Part shown: positions 1 to 10,300 of the stretch, one piece after another | How the letters are laid out: the number at the start of each line of letters is the position of its first letter | How positions within the stretch are numbered: the first letter of the stretch is position 1 | From: Candidatus Praeruminimicrobium purgamenti | Lineage (GTDB): Bacteria > Elusimicrobiota > Endomicrobiia > Endomicrobiales > Endomicrobiaceae | NCBI GenBank assembly: GCA_018433585.1 | Contig: JAHDQW010000008.1 | Location: 86,494-150,493 of the forward strand | DNA: 64,000 nt | Direction: 5' to 3' | The notes under the pieces: model-generated | Seen by the model: only the letters and a program-made list of their open reading frames with translations | The model's database searches: none | What the model was told of the DNA's origin: nothing | Position numbers and translations under genes: made by a program

Positions 1-1
1 G

Positions 2-2119
2 GTAAATACCGAAGGATTTAATATTGAATATGTTATTCTAAATCATGTTGACGATGTTGATCTGGACAATTGGATTGCATGGCAGAAAGAAAAAGGCGGT
101 TTTGACCTTGTCTGCCAGCTAAACAATCCCACTCCTCAGTGGGAACAGGAAGCCGTGGCAAAAAACCTTTTGAAAAAAACCGGCATATATGTTCACAGCG
201 ACAGAATTTATGACCCGGATAACAAAGAAATTAAAACGGCTCCCGTTATTTCTCCGGATGACGTAAACGCCGGAATACAAATTATAAAATCTGCAAATAT
301 CATAAATAATTCCATGAAAGCGGAAAACTTTTACAACTCGGTTTTATCGTTTTTTAAATCAATAACAGGTATTTTCTCAAAACAAACAGACGGAGTCTTC
401 AGAAAAGTGGGAATAATTTACAGAGCCGTTTCGCTTAATCAAATAAATAATACAGCCGCTTTGTTTGGAAACATTCAACAGACAACGTCCGGAAATGCCG
501 TTTTATACGAGAATATCTTCATTATAAAAGACAATCTTGATGCCGCGACTGCGGAAAAACTTAATTTACAGCCTCTCGGTTTAAGAATAAACGGCAATGA
601 AACATATATAAGTGTTTTCAGCAATATCGTTTATCTGTACGCAGAAAATACAAGCTTTGACGACATTATAAATGCGGCAAATAACAACGCGGATATACGC
701 CTCAAAGTTATTGAACACATTAATGCGCTGAATAAAACCGCCTTATCTGCTGATAAAACGGATTTTGTTCCTGTAAAAATAGTTCAAAGCGACAATAATT
801 CAGTCTCGCAGAACGGCAATATCGTAACCATATACACAAACTCCGATATTTACAGCCAGCAGTCTGTTATTCTTGATTATAATGACGTTACAACAAGATA
901 CGGATTTGCCGTAAGAGAAAGTATCTTCAGGTATATGGATGATTTTGCAATAAAAACCAAAGATAAAACAGAAAGAATGAAAGATTTTAAAAATATGATC
1001 GACCAACAGAAAAATATCAGCTGCCAATTGATTTTAGATTATGACGCCTATGCCCAATTAAGCGAAGATTTCGGGCAGGAACAGTTTAAATCCATTTTGG
1101 AACAGACAAAACAAAAAAACATATCTATACATATTTTTATTACAAACGCGGCCCAGAAAGAATTTATATCCGGAAATAAATTGATTGCAGGATTTGTCGA
1201 AATGACGGATGAAACAAACTGTCTTGTGACAGATTCACTTACCGGCGAAAACACTGAAGCAAAACTTGAATTAAACTGCGATACGGTAACAAAAATTATT
1301 TCGGCAATCAACGGCAACATATCAAAACAGCCGATAATATTCAAAAACAGTCTTTTAACAAAAGCCGTCAATGCGGAGCAGGACACCACTTTGTCGGGAA
1401 GATTAAAAGATATTTTTGCATTCGGCAAAATTTCGAATATTATATCTGAAGTTAAAGAAAAACGTTTTATGCAAAAAATAACGGAAACTTACAGTATTGA
1501 AAGTCTCTCAAAAAGCTTTACCGAAAAAGATGTCCTAGAGCTTTTGGCAATTTATCAAAAATGGAGTTTGGATAAACAGCAGACCGGCTATGAACAAATT
1601 GCGGGCATATTGTCGAAAAACGATAAACTTAAACAATTTTTTAATTTTAACAAATACGCTTTCGACAATTATGAAAAAACTGCGGAAAACAACGCCGATT
1701 TTATGGAACAAATTACATACAGAATCGCAGCCGCTCTTGAACTGATGAAGCACGGGAAAGAAATAGGATTAAAAAACAAAGAGTATGAATCGGTTTTGGC
1801 AAAAGCAATAAAAGTAAAATTTATTGCTGATTCGGATAACAAACTGCAGAATTACGATAAAAAGGCCGCAGATATTTTATACGGCAGCTATGATGAACTC
1901 ACTAAAGAAAAAATGCTTCAAAAATATCTTGATTCAAATATAATAAATTTATCACAGAGGGCTTTCCAAAAAAATCATGATGCGGATATTGCCGCCGTTA
2001 ATACTTTGATTATGCTGATTCCTTATGCGGAAGCTGCCGATATACAAATAGACGTAATGGATATCTCTTTCACTCAGTATGATTTAAGATTGACTAAACA
2101 GGTACTGTCAGCCGCTTAA
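2..2119 (+). CDS. 3' part of a large protein of unknown function (5' end outside window)
   Basis: The reading frame is open from base 2 and runs without a stop into the GTG at 155, so the gene starts left of the window and at least 705 residues are visible. I recognise no domain. The visible part is rich in Asn, Lys and Ile, mostly predicted soluble, with alternating short beta-like stretches and helical segments, and a helical C-terminal third (about the last 230 residues). There is no membrane segment or catalytic motif I can name. In composition and style it resembles the giant protein at 7358-16147, but I could not establish homology by eye. It is followed after 76 bases by the DUF3089 gene on the same strand. 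Confidence 0.75.
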   Translation, partial: VNTEGFNIEYVILNHVDDVDLDNWIAWQKEKGGFDLVCQLNNPTPQWEQEAVAKNLLKKTGIYVHSDRIYDPDNKEIKTAPVISPDDVNAGIQIIKSANIINNSMKAENFYNSVLSFFKSITGIFSKQTDGVFRKVGIIYRAVSLNQINNTAALFGNIQQTTSGNAVLYENIFIIKDNLDAATAEKLNLQPLGLRINGNETYISVFSNIVYLYAENTSFDDIINAANNNADIRLKVIEHINALNKTALSADKTDFVPVKIVQSDNNSVSQNGNIVTIYTNSDIYSQQSVILDYNDVTTRYGFAVRESIFRYMDDFAIKTKDKTERMKDFKNMIDQQKNISCQLILDYDAYAQLSEDFGQEQFKSILEQTKQKNISIHIFITNAAQKEFISGNKLIAGFVEMTDETNCLVTDSLTGENTEAKLELNCDTVTKIISAINGNISKQPIIFKNSLLTKAVNAEQDTTLSGRLKDIFAFGKISNIISEVKEKRFMQKITETYSIESLSKSFTEKDVLELLAIYQKWSLDKQQTGYEQIAGILSKNDKLKQFFNFNKYAFDNYEKTAENNADFMEQITYRIAAALELMKHGKEIGLKNKEYESVLAKAIKVKFIADSDNKLQNYDKKAADILYGSYDELTKEKMLQKYLDSNIINLSQRAFQKNHDADIAAVNTLIMLIPYAEAADIQIDVMDISFTQYDLRLTKQVLSAA

Positions 2120-2195
2120 AAATTAATACTGTTGTATTAATAAAAAAGATTTTGTATTTTTATTATAGAGTTATTTTACAAACGGGAGTATAAAA

Positions 2196-3488
2196 ATGTT
2201 AAAGTTCAAAAATTTTCTTTTGACGTTTCTGTTTGCGCTGCAGTTCATTTATGCCGCAAATACATTTGCCGAGACAGACAAAGAAACTGTTTTATCAGAT
2301 ACGACAACCGCAGTTTCAACAAATTTGCCGGAAATCTCATCGGCAACCGCAAAGAGTATCGTTTCTTCCGATACGGTAAAAATCGAGCCGAAAATATCTT
2401 CACATTCCGCGACAGTAACAGTTTCTTCGCAGACGCATGTTAAAAATGTCAGCAGCGATACGCTAAAAAATACGGTTTCCATCTCGTCCGATACGGCCGT
2501 AGTCTCATCAAGCGTTACAGTTTCACAGAACATTGCCGTAAGTTCTGTTACGACTTCTTCACAGACTGCTGTTTTTTCAATAGAAAATGTTACCGTTACT
2601 CCACAGCCTGACTATTCCAAACAGGAAAGGTGGGCTTTGCTTCCGGAAAAACAAAATGCAAAAGTAGACGTCTTTTACGTTTATCCGACGATTTTCATGG
2701 GAAACGGGCCTGAATATATGGATGTAACTAACGCCGAGCTTAAAGAAAGAGCGAAAAATCAGGCTTCTTTTGATACCGGTATATTTAAAGACCAGGCAAA
2801 TATATACGCCCCTTTATACAGACAGGCCTCAATTGCTCTTTTGCAGTCATCAAAAGATGCGACAATAACAAGTTTTGAGGATGTGAAAAGAGCTTTTGAT
2901 TACTATATGAAAAATTATAATAAAGGGAAACCGTTCTTTTTAGCCGGATTCAGCCAGGGATCAATGGCAATATTGGATCTTTTAAAAAGCAAATTTCATG
3001 ATAAAGATTTACGGGATAAACTCATAGCGGCATACATAATAGGTTATTCCGTAACGGATGAAGATCTGGCAAAATATCCTTATCTTAAAATGGCTCAAAG
3101 CGCAGATGATACCGGGGTTATTATTTCCTACAATACACAAATTCCAAACAACGGATACTCATCAGTTTTAAAGAAGAATTCAAAAGCAATTAACCCTGTA
3201 AGCTGGAAAACGAACAATAAACCGTCAAAGGAAAAGCAATACAGAGGCGCCGTTATATTTGATTTAAGAAGCAACAAAATAATATCTCTGTCAAAACCTT
3301 TGAAAACCGCTTGTCTTGAAAAAGATACAAATGCGCTTGTAGTCGAAGTTGATACAGCAAAATATAATGCAAGCCAGATAATTTTTCCTGCCGGAGTTCT
3401 GCATATGTATGATTATATGTTCTTCTATAATAATTTACAGGAAAACGTATCGGAAAGAATAAACAGCTATTTCAAAAAGCATAAATAA
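2196..3488 (+). CDS. Secreted DUF3089 alpha/beta-hydrolase with Ser/Thr/Val-rich linker
   Basis: The N-terminus is a signal peptide (Lys start, hydrophobic core, cleavage probably after the Ala/Asn-Thr-Phe-Ala region near residue 25). Residues about 26-145 are a low-complexity Ser/Thr/Val linker with recurring SSDT units. The rest matches DUF3089, an alpha/beta-hydrolase family: VDVFYVYPT opening near residue 160, nucleophile elbow GFSQGS, and a C-terminal HMYDYMFFYNNL segment carrying the family His. Activity is probably esterase- or lipase-like on an unknown envelope substrate; that is inference. The ATG is preceded by GGGAG at good spacing. A bidirectional terminator follows directly. Confidence 0.8.
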   Translation: MLKFKNFLLTFLFALQFIYAANTFAETDKETVLSDTTTAVSTNLPEISSATAKSIVSSDTVKIEPKISSHSATVTVSSQTHVKNVSSDTLKNTVSISSDTAVVSSSVTVSQNIAVSSVTTSSQTAVFSIENVTVTPQPDYSKQERWALLPEKQNAKVDVFYVYPTIFMGNGPEYMDVTNAELKERAKNQASFDTGIFKDQANIYAPLYRQASIALLQSSKDATITSFEDVKRAFDYYMKNYNKGKPFFLAGFSQGSMAILDLLKSKFHDKDLRDKLIAAYIIGYSVTDEDLAKYPYLKMAQSADDTGVIISYNTQIPNNGYSSVLKKNSKAINPVSWKTNNKPSKEKQYRGAVIFDLRSNKIISLSKPLKTACLEKDTNALVVEVDTAKYNASQIIFPAGVLHMYDYMFFYNNLQENVSERINSYFKKHK

Positions 3489-3508
3489 AGCAACATTCCA
3501 TAAAAAAA

Positions 3509-3546
3509 GCAGGATGCGGATTTATAATAACGCATCCTGCTTTTTT
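3509..3546. terminator. Bidirectional intrinsic terminator
   Basis: A perfect 10-bp stem (GCAGGATGCG at 3509-3518 and its complement at 3531-3540) with a 12-base loop, flanked by an A-run on the left and a T-run on the right. It lies between the convergent DUF3089 and mprF genes and can stop transcription from both sides. Confidence 0.9.
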
Positions 3547-3558
3547 GCATCACAAACA

Positions 3559-6045
3559 TTAAGAATAAATATAGAAAAAATCAGATAAGAACTGGCTTAT
3601 ATGCTTATCCGCATAGAAAGCCGCATACTTATTTTTCCAAACAGGATTAAATTTGTTTTTGAATTCTATCAAAGCATTCATGTCATATTTAAAATGTTCC
3701 GCAAAAACAAAAATTTTCGCTTTCTTTACAAAATCATCATCAAGTATAATTTTATCGTTAGGCGTTAATCCTAAATTAAACCATTTATATTTGTTGTTTT
3801 TTGCCCATGAAACAGCTTTAAATAAAATAAATTCTACTATTTTACCGCTGCAGTCGCTTGTATATCTGATATTTGAAACAAACGATTCATATCTGCTGTC
3901 TGAAAGCAGAAGATATGCATACGCCGATATAAAATTATCTTTTTTGACGATTATAAACTTATTTGCGCCTGATGCCGAAACATCAAACATTTTATTCTTC
4001 ATGCCTGCAAAATCCTGTTCCCATTGGTAATCAACAAATCCCGTATATTTTTTCACCTTTAAAAAATCATCTTTTTCGACAACTTCAAAAGAATATCCTT
4101 CCCGTTCCATTTTTTCCGCCGTTTCTTTTATCTCGTTTAGAGACGGTTCATTGACAGAAAATTTCTCCAGCGGAATATTTGCGTCGGCTCCGAAAGAAAC
4201 AATATCAAGACCTATATCGTCGTATACTTTTAAATTTGTATATCCCAGATATATAAAAGTAGGTTTTGTATTTTTTATATCTGTCATTTCCTTAAAATTC
4301 CAGATAAGCTCTCTGCTGGACTTGGCGTCGCCTACCGGATCTCCGAAGACTATCGTGCTGTTGTTCATCTGAGAATACATAATAAAAGAATTTGTATTCA
4401 TGTCAAAAATATTTTTATTTTCAAAAGCATAATTGCCGTAAACATATTTCGATGCATCGGCGATTTTCTTAACATTTACAGCGTTGACTTTCGTTTTACG
4501 GTATCTGTACCTTTTGAATGCTTCAGCCGTTAAAACCATAACCATAATTACAGCCATCCCCATACAGATTCTTAAAAATCTGCTGGCGTCAGTATTGCTG
4601 AAAAGACTTCCGAGAAAATTCGTAAACGAATAAATATCCTGCTTATAAACAAAAAATCCAAGCCACGCCGAAGTCACAAAAACTATGCTTATTGCTGAAA
4701 ACCACAATATGTTCAGTCTCAAAGTCATTAAGCTCAATTCTCTGTAAAAATATTTTTTTGCAGGCATTAAAAGAGACAATATAATTATCAAGGCGATTAT
4801 TTTTTCATATCCGTACCCGTTAACAAGCGCCAACGGGAAAAGAAGGGCCAGCAAAACTACCGCTATCGAATAAGCTTTTTTTATTCTTAAAATCAATCCT
4901 CTTGAGACAAATAAAAGAAGAATACCGGTAATGCTTATCAAAAAATGCAGCAAATCCAAAATAATGGACGGGATATACTCAACAAGCTGTTTTATTATTG
5001 ATGAAGAGACGGTTGTCACGCCAGAAAACAAAATTATAGTTCCGCCGAAAAAAATGCTTACCGACAAAGCCTGCGGGATAATAGACGCCATTCTTCCGCC
5101 GTAAAATCTGGCAAGAACCTTAAATCTTTTTTTTGCTCTGAAAAACTCATGGCTGGCAAGCAGCGTTAAAGCTATCCCTAGAGGGAAAAAATAAAAAATA
5201 GCCCTGTAAGCTAAAAGAGCTCCCATAACATAAGAACTGTCAGTAGCCGACGGGAGCATCATAACTATCGCCGTTTCAAAAACGCCCATTCCGCCCGGAA
5301 CCTGGCTCAAAATACCAAGCATCTGAGCAATCAAAAATATCTGAAGAAGCGTAATATATTCAATTTTCCCCTGCGGAAGAAGAACATACAGAGTGCATGA
5401 TGCCAAAACCCAGTCTGCAGTAGCCAAAAGCATCTGCCATAACGTAATTTTAATGCTCGGGAAAGTAACTGTCCATTTGAAAACTTTTATCGGTTTTGAT
5501 TTTAAAATGCTCAAAGCCACATATGTCAAAACTATTGCCAAAAAGAATATTCCCAGCGGAAGCGATGAAGTAAAGAAAAACTGGTTATTCGGAAACTGAA
5601 CCGGGAAAAAAGTAAAGACGCAGCCTCCTATTATAAGAAGCCCGAACCAGATTGTAGCCGATGAAAAAAACAAAACTTTTGTAACATTCATCATCGAAAC
5701 ATTATAAAGAGAATACAGCCTGTATCTTATTGAACCGCCGAAAAGCATAGAATATCCGGTATTGTTGCCTAAAGCATTGCTCACAAAACAGGTAAAAAGA
5801 ACATTTTTAAATTTAAGAGGAACGTTTATATATTTGAACGCTATAACATCATATCCGCCCAGTATAAGATAATAAGACAACGCCATCGTCAGAGCCACTA
5901 TAATTTTAAACGACGGAATGGCTTTCAGCGTATCCAATATCTGCTGATAACTGTAATTTTTCATTTCATGGCTTAGAAGACTGATAGCCGCGATAAATAT
6001 CAAAATGCCCAGAGGCGCTATGATAATTTTTAATATTTTGCTCAT
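3559..6045 (-). CDS. mprF: MprF-type phosphatidylglycerol aminoacyltransferase/flippase
   Basis: 828 residues, close to the length of full MprF proteins. The N-terminal two-thirds is a multi-pass membrane region (more than ten hydrophobic segments) of the lysylphosphatidylglycerol flippase type, including the QVPGGMGVFETAIV segment typical of the UPF0104/YbhN fold. The C-terminal ~290 residues are the soluble DUF2156 aminoacyl-transfer domain (FGDPVGD, YLGYTNLKVYDDIGLD, FNLGLTPND). Members transfer Lys or Ala from aminoacyl-tRNA to phosphatidylglycerol and flip the product, lowering surface negative charge. The start codon overlaps the stop of the upstream ABC ATPase gene as ATGA, so the two are probably translated together. 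The amino acid specificity cannot be read from sequence. Confidence 0.9.
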   Translation of the reverse strand: MSKILKIIIAPLGILIFIAAISLLSHEMKNYSYQQILDTLKAIPSFKIIVALTMALSYYLILGGYDVIAFKYINVPLKFKNVLFTCFVSNALGNNTGYSMLFGGSIRYRLYSLYNVSMMNVTKVLFFSSATIWFGLLIIGGCVFTFFPVQFPNNQFFFTSSLPLGIFFLAIVLTYVALSILKSKPIKVFKWTVTFPSIKITLWQMLLATADWVLASCTLYVLLPQGKIEYITLLQIFLIAQMLGILSQVPGGMGVFETAIVMMLPSATDSSYVMGALLAYRAIFYFFPLGIALTLLASHEFFRAKKRFKVLARFYGGRMASIIPQALSVSIFFGGTIILFSGVTTVSSSIIKQLVEYIPSIILDLLHFLISITGILLLFVSRGLILRIKKAYSIAVVLLALLFPLALVNGYGYEKIIALIIILSLLMPAKKYFYRELSLMTLRLNILWFSAISIVFVTSAWLGFFVYKQDIYSFTNFLGSLFSNTDASRFLRICMGMAVIMVMVLTAEAFKRYRYRKTKVNAVNVKKIADASKYVYGNYAFENKNIFDMNTNSFIMYSQMNNSTIVFGDPVGDAKSSRELIWNFKEMTDIKNTKPTFIYLGYTNLKVYDDIGLDIVSFGADANIPLEKFSVNEPSLNEIKETAEKMEREGYSFEVVEKDDFLKVKKYTGFVDYQWEQDFAGMKNKMFDVSASGANKFIIVKKDNFISAYAYLLLSDSRYESFVSNIRYTSDCSGKIVEFILFKAVSWAKNNKYKWFNLGLTPNDKIILDDDFVKKAKIFVFAEHFKYDMNALIEFKNKFNPVWKNKYAAFYADKHISQFLSDFFYIYS

Positions 6046-6824
6046 ATTATTAAATATCCTTCTTTATTATTAATTAACTCGACTTTTATGTTAAAAAGAG
6101 AAGACAGATTTTCGGAATTCAAAACTTCACGGACTTCGCCGTCCTGAAAAATCTGGCCTTCTTTAAACATTATAATTCTTGAAATTTCCGGAATTATGTC
6201 AAAAACCTGATGCGTTATACATATTACGTTTGTCTTATGCGCAATGATTTTGCGCAAAATATCTTTAAATTTTTTGGAAGCGGCTATATCCAAATTATTT
6301 GTCGGCTCATCCAATACAAGAATTTTAGGCTCGCTGACAAGAGCTCTCGCAATTAAGAATTTTTTATTTTCACCGGCGGACATTATGTTCATATATTTAT
6401 GCTGCAAATGAGAAATTTCCATAAAGTCCATCATTTCTTTTGCTTTTTTTTCCATAACAGCCGTTACTTTATGATTTGTAAAAAGTCCGACGCTGCCGAA
6501 AAAACCCGACAAAACGGTTTCATATCCTGTGATGTCAAAATTAAAGTCATACTGAATGTCGTTTGAGACTATTCCCATTAAATGCCTTAATTCAGATATA
6601 TCCCATACCGTCCGGTCGCAGACTCTGCAGACGGTCGAGTCATCCGTATAAGACGGATAAATCTGTCTTGTAAGCAATTTTAAAAAAGTCGACTTTCCTG
6701 AACCGTTAGGACCGAGAATAACAATATTTTCGCCGGTATTTATATCAACGCTTATGTCTTTCAATATTTTTTTGTCGCTTCTGATAACAGAAACGTTTGA
6801 GAAATTTATTATATTGTGAATCAT
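6042..6824 (-). CDS. ABC transporter-type ATP-binding protein
   Basis: A complete single ABC ATPase domain: Walker A GPNGSGKST near residue 40, a signature region MSAGENKKFLIARAL (SAGE in place of the usual SGGQ), Walker B ILVLDEPTNN and H-switch VICITHQ. The closest general type is the stand-alone YlmA/ModF-like ATPases. No permease gene is adjacent; the only membrane protein in the run is MprF, whose gene overlaps this one by 4 bases. It could energise an unlinked permease or act with MprF; neither is shown by the sequence. The start overlaps nothing upstream and lies 12 bases after guaD. Confidence 0.85.
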   Translation of the reverse strand: MIHNIINFSNVSVIRSDKKILKDISVDINTGENIVILGPNGSGKSTFLKLLTRQIYPSYTDDSTVCRVCDRTVWDISELRHLMGIVSNDIQYDFNFDITGYETVLSGFFGSVGLFTNHKVTAVMEKKAKEMMDFMEISHLQHKYMNIMSAGENKKFLIARALVSEPKILVLDEPTNNLDIAASKKFKDILRKIIAHKTNVICITHQVFDIIPEISRIIMFKEGQIFQDGEVREVLNSENLSSLFNIKVELINNKEGYLII

Positions 6825-6836
6825 GATTTATTTTCT

Positions 6837-7304
6837 TTAATATTTAATTTTATCTTCTTTTAAATTCCATACTTTAAACGGATTTAAATAATTCTTATCT
6901 TTTATGTTTATCATTTTGACGGAAGTTATTTTCGTTTTTAGTTCTTTATATATTTTTTCATCTCTGAATCCGTATTCGGCTGCATTTTCTTTTGAAGCCG
7001 CATAGTAAATTTTCTTTATATTTGCCCAATATACCGCCGAAAAACACATCGGACAAGGCTGGCAGGACGCATATATAACACAACCGCGCAGATCAAACGT
7101 TTCCAATTTTTTAGCCGCTTTTCTTATCGCGTCAATTTCAGCATGCAGAGTCGGGTCGTTTTTTGAAGTAACTCCGTTATATCCGCAGGAAATAATTCTG
7201 CCGTTTTTCACTATGGCTGCGGCAAAAGGACCGCCTATGCCTTTTTTAACATTTTTTTCGGCAAGCGCTACGACATAATCAATAAATTTTTTATGGTTTT
7301 GCAT
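6837..7304 (-). CDS. guaD: Guanine deaminase (CDA-fold)
   Basis: 155 residues from the ATG at 7304, matching the ~156-residue GuaD family. Zinc site HAEIDAIRKAA and CQPCPMC are intact, and the GuaD-specific sequence continues through FSAVYWANIKKIYYAASKENAAEYGFRDEKIYKE to a C-terminal NPFKVWN block. It converts guanine to xanthine and ammonia in purine salvage or breakdown. A longer in-frame start at 7370 would add 22 hydrophobic residues absent from the family and overlap the neighbouring giant gene, so I prefer 7304. A TATAAT-like box lies just upstream of this start but no clear ribosome binding site does. Confidence 0.85.
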   Translation of the reverse strand: MQNHKKFIDYVVALAEKNVKKGIGGPFAAAIVKNGRIISCGYNGVTSKNDPTLHAEIDAIRKAAKKLETFDLRGCVIYASCQPCPMCFSAVYWANIKKIYYAASKENAAEYGFRDEKIYKELKTKITSVKMINIKDKNYLNPFKVWNLKEDKIKY

Positions 7305-7357
7305 TGCGTGAATATTATAGCAAAAGAATAGGCTGTTTCCTAAGGGAATGACAAAGA

Positions 7358-10300
7358 TTATGCACTGCACAAAACGGCATTGATATTCATTATGTTAATC
7401 TTATAATTTTGCACGCCTAAATCAAGAATTTTCTGACATTCGTATATGCCTGTTAAATAACCTTTCAACTGCGTCAATATTATTTTTTGTTTGTCGTCTT
7501 GAGCATATGCATAGTTGCTTTTCAGTTTATTGATATACTGCCATATATATTTATAATCAGCTGAATTAATCTTTGCATCCTGCAGCACTTTGCATGCGTA
7601 TTCAAAAAGCTGTCTTTCGCTTACGTTGTTAATTTCGGATATGTTTATTGTTTCTATAATGCCGTTTGCCGTATCGTTTGACAATTGTCTGCCGTATTTG
7701 CCTGCGGCTTTTGAAGCGCGCTGCAAATAATATTCAACCGTCTTACTGTTTTCTTTTAACAGTTTTGAAATCAAAAAGATATTGCCGATAACGTCGGCAT
7801 TGTCAAATACATCGCTTATGTCCGTAAGCAGCAGAACATTTTTATGTCTTTCCGACAAACCGCGTATGGCGGATGAAATATAAGCAGTATCGGCATTATG
7901 CAAATCAAATTTTATTAATTCTTCAGGAATTGCGGAAGAATCACGGTTTTGATTTTGTCTGTCAGATACGATATAAGTATTAGTATTGTGATTTAACGCT
8001 GCGTATTTTATGTTATCAAAAATTAATATAGTGTCATTTTTTATATTAGCGCGCAGCATATTAATTGTTTCTTCCTGATTTTTATAAACGCCTAAATTAT
8101 CAATGTAAAAACCGTCGGCATCATATAAGTTTTTTAAATTTGTTAATTCCCTGATAAAAGATTCAATGCCTCCTTTTGACTTTGCCGCGTTATAAGACGC
8201 TATAACGCGCATTCTTTTTGAAAGTAAAAAGTTTTTCATATCGTTATACTGCAGATATGCCGCATACTGCATATACTCGTTCAGAGCGTAATAAAAATTC
8301 CATTTTTCGGAATTTTGACTTTTTAACATTTCAACGTCCCGTTCCGCAATATTCTGCAGATGTCTGTTTATCTGCGAAGCAGTCAGATATTCCAATTCTT
8401 TGCGGAAAGTTTCCGGACGACTGTTGATAAACCGGCGGAACTTAATATGTTCTTGTTCATTTGATTTTATATAATTCAGCAAATTGTTTATGACAAATAT
8501 TTCGTTTGTATTCATTTCTCCTTTAATTTGTCCGCCTGTGTTCAGCAATTCTTTTAGTTTCATAAATTCCGGATTGTTCAGTCTGTCTATTTCTGCGCCT
8601 ATGTCTATTAAATTAAAATTCAGCAAAGTATCCGCATTCACCGCGTTTTTGTCAAGAAAAATATTATTTAAAATAATTTTGTCCGGCATTGCCCCGGCAA
8701 TTAAGCCGGCGTATTTCCGCATGTCCGAAAAATTTTTTAACGTAATTGACGGAAGCATTGCCACATTATTCAAGGTTTCATAAATACCGTCAGGACTTAC
8801 TCCGTCAGACATCATTTCCATCACCTCATGAGCATATTGCTCCGGAGAATTTAAAAGAGAAGGGATATCAAGTTCGCCGAATGATAAATTATAATTTGAA
8901 ACCAGAGACGTTAAAACCTGCAGATTTATAACGTCTCCGTCAATGACATTGTATTCGTTTACGGTGCGCGATAAACGTATCCGTCCGGCAAATGCAGCGG
9001 AGACAGTTGCCGGAACATTGTCAGATACGTTAATATTAAGATGCTTTATAGTCTGCAGATCGGAATCTTTTACAAAACCGTCCGATATAACTTCGGGAAC
9101 CGCAAAAACTCCAAAGCCGTCAAAAGATATTATAACGGAAGGTTTTATTTTCTGCATCACAAAAGAAGAGCCGCTTTCCACCAGCAGTTTTCCTTTGTTT
9201 ATCTGCAGTTCTTTTATTAAAGCAAGAGCCGCTCTGCCGGTAAAAAGCTTTTTTCTGATTTCTGCGGATTCAGTCCGGCTGTCCGATAAAAGACTGTTGA
9301 TTATTTCGATTTCGCGCTCAGAGCTGTACATATCCGCATCATCAAACAAAACAGGCATAAATGCCGTTATTACATGATTCTTCCCGTTCTCGTCGGCAAA
9401 TATGTCATACATAACTCTGGCGGGAACAACCGTATCTTCCACGGGAACATTTACGATTATGCCGCTGTCTTTTCTGTTACCGGATAACTGGTCGGCATAC
9501 GTAATCGTAAAATTATTCGTTTCGTCATTATCAAAGGAGGTTATATGCCGCTTTACAAGCTCTGTTATTTTCGGCGCCATAAAAACAGCCGTTTTTTTCT
9601 GCGGCAGAATAAAATTTGAAATTTCTTTCTTTACGGACACAGCCTGCCGTTTAAAATTAAACTGTTTTAAAAGACTGAGTATTGTCACAAAATTTTTATA
9701 AAATTTACTGCCGGAAGAATCTGTTTTTGTCATTAAGGAATCATGAGAAGCGACAACATTTATATACGGATTCTCTGCCTGTTCGGTTGCGGCGAAATTT
9801 TCGTTAAGACTGCGGAATAATCCCCAAAAAAATTTGTCGTATTCTTCTTTATCGTCTGCATTTACCGAATATTTTAAATTTTCCAGATAAACAAAGATAT
9901 CCTCATTGTTAAGCAGCCTGGTAAGAGGCACCAAAAGGTGCGCCATTGAATCAATCTGAAATTTTTTTCCTTTATATCCGCTCTCATACCGTTTAACCGT
10001 ATTAATAAACCGCATAATATCATTAAATTTTTTCTTATCCGAAAAACTCATTGCGATAATTCCCGAAAAGGACGGCATCTGCCTGATAGACAAATTCTCT
10101 ATATCATAAATCTTATACAGCATATATTTAACCATTATATTTACTATTGACGCATTATTGAATTTGTTGTATATTTTTTTCAGCCTGCTTCCGCCGGACG
10201 ACGACGATTCGGCCGGATTTGAAATGAATAGCGGCAGTTGCTGGCTTTCCATTTGCTCATAAGAAATATCTGAACTTAAAAGCGTTATATTATCCGCCTG

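Noticed and set aside
7305..7350. TATAAT-containing promoter for guaD
   Set aside because: A TATAAT box is present, but no acceptable -35 lies at 16-18 bases, and the box is too close to the start codon to leave a leader.
7305..7370. Upstream extension of guaD to an ATG at 7370
   Set aside because: The extra 22 residues are absent from GuaD proteins and would overlap the giant gene; a start at 7304 fits the family length.
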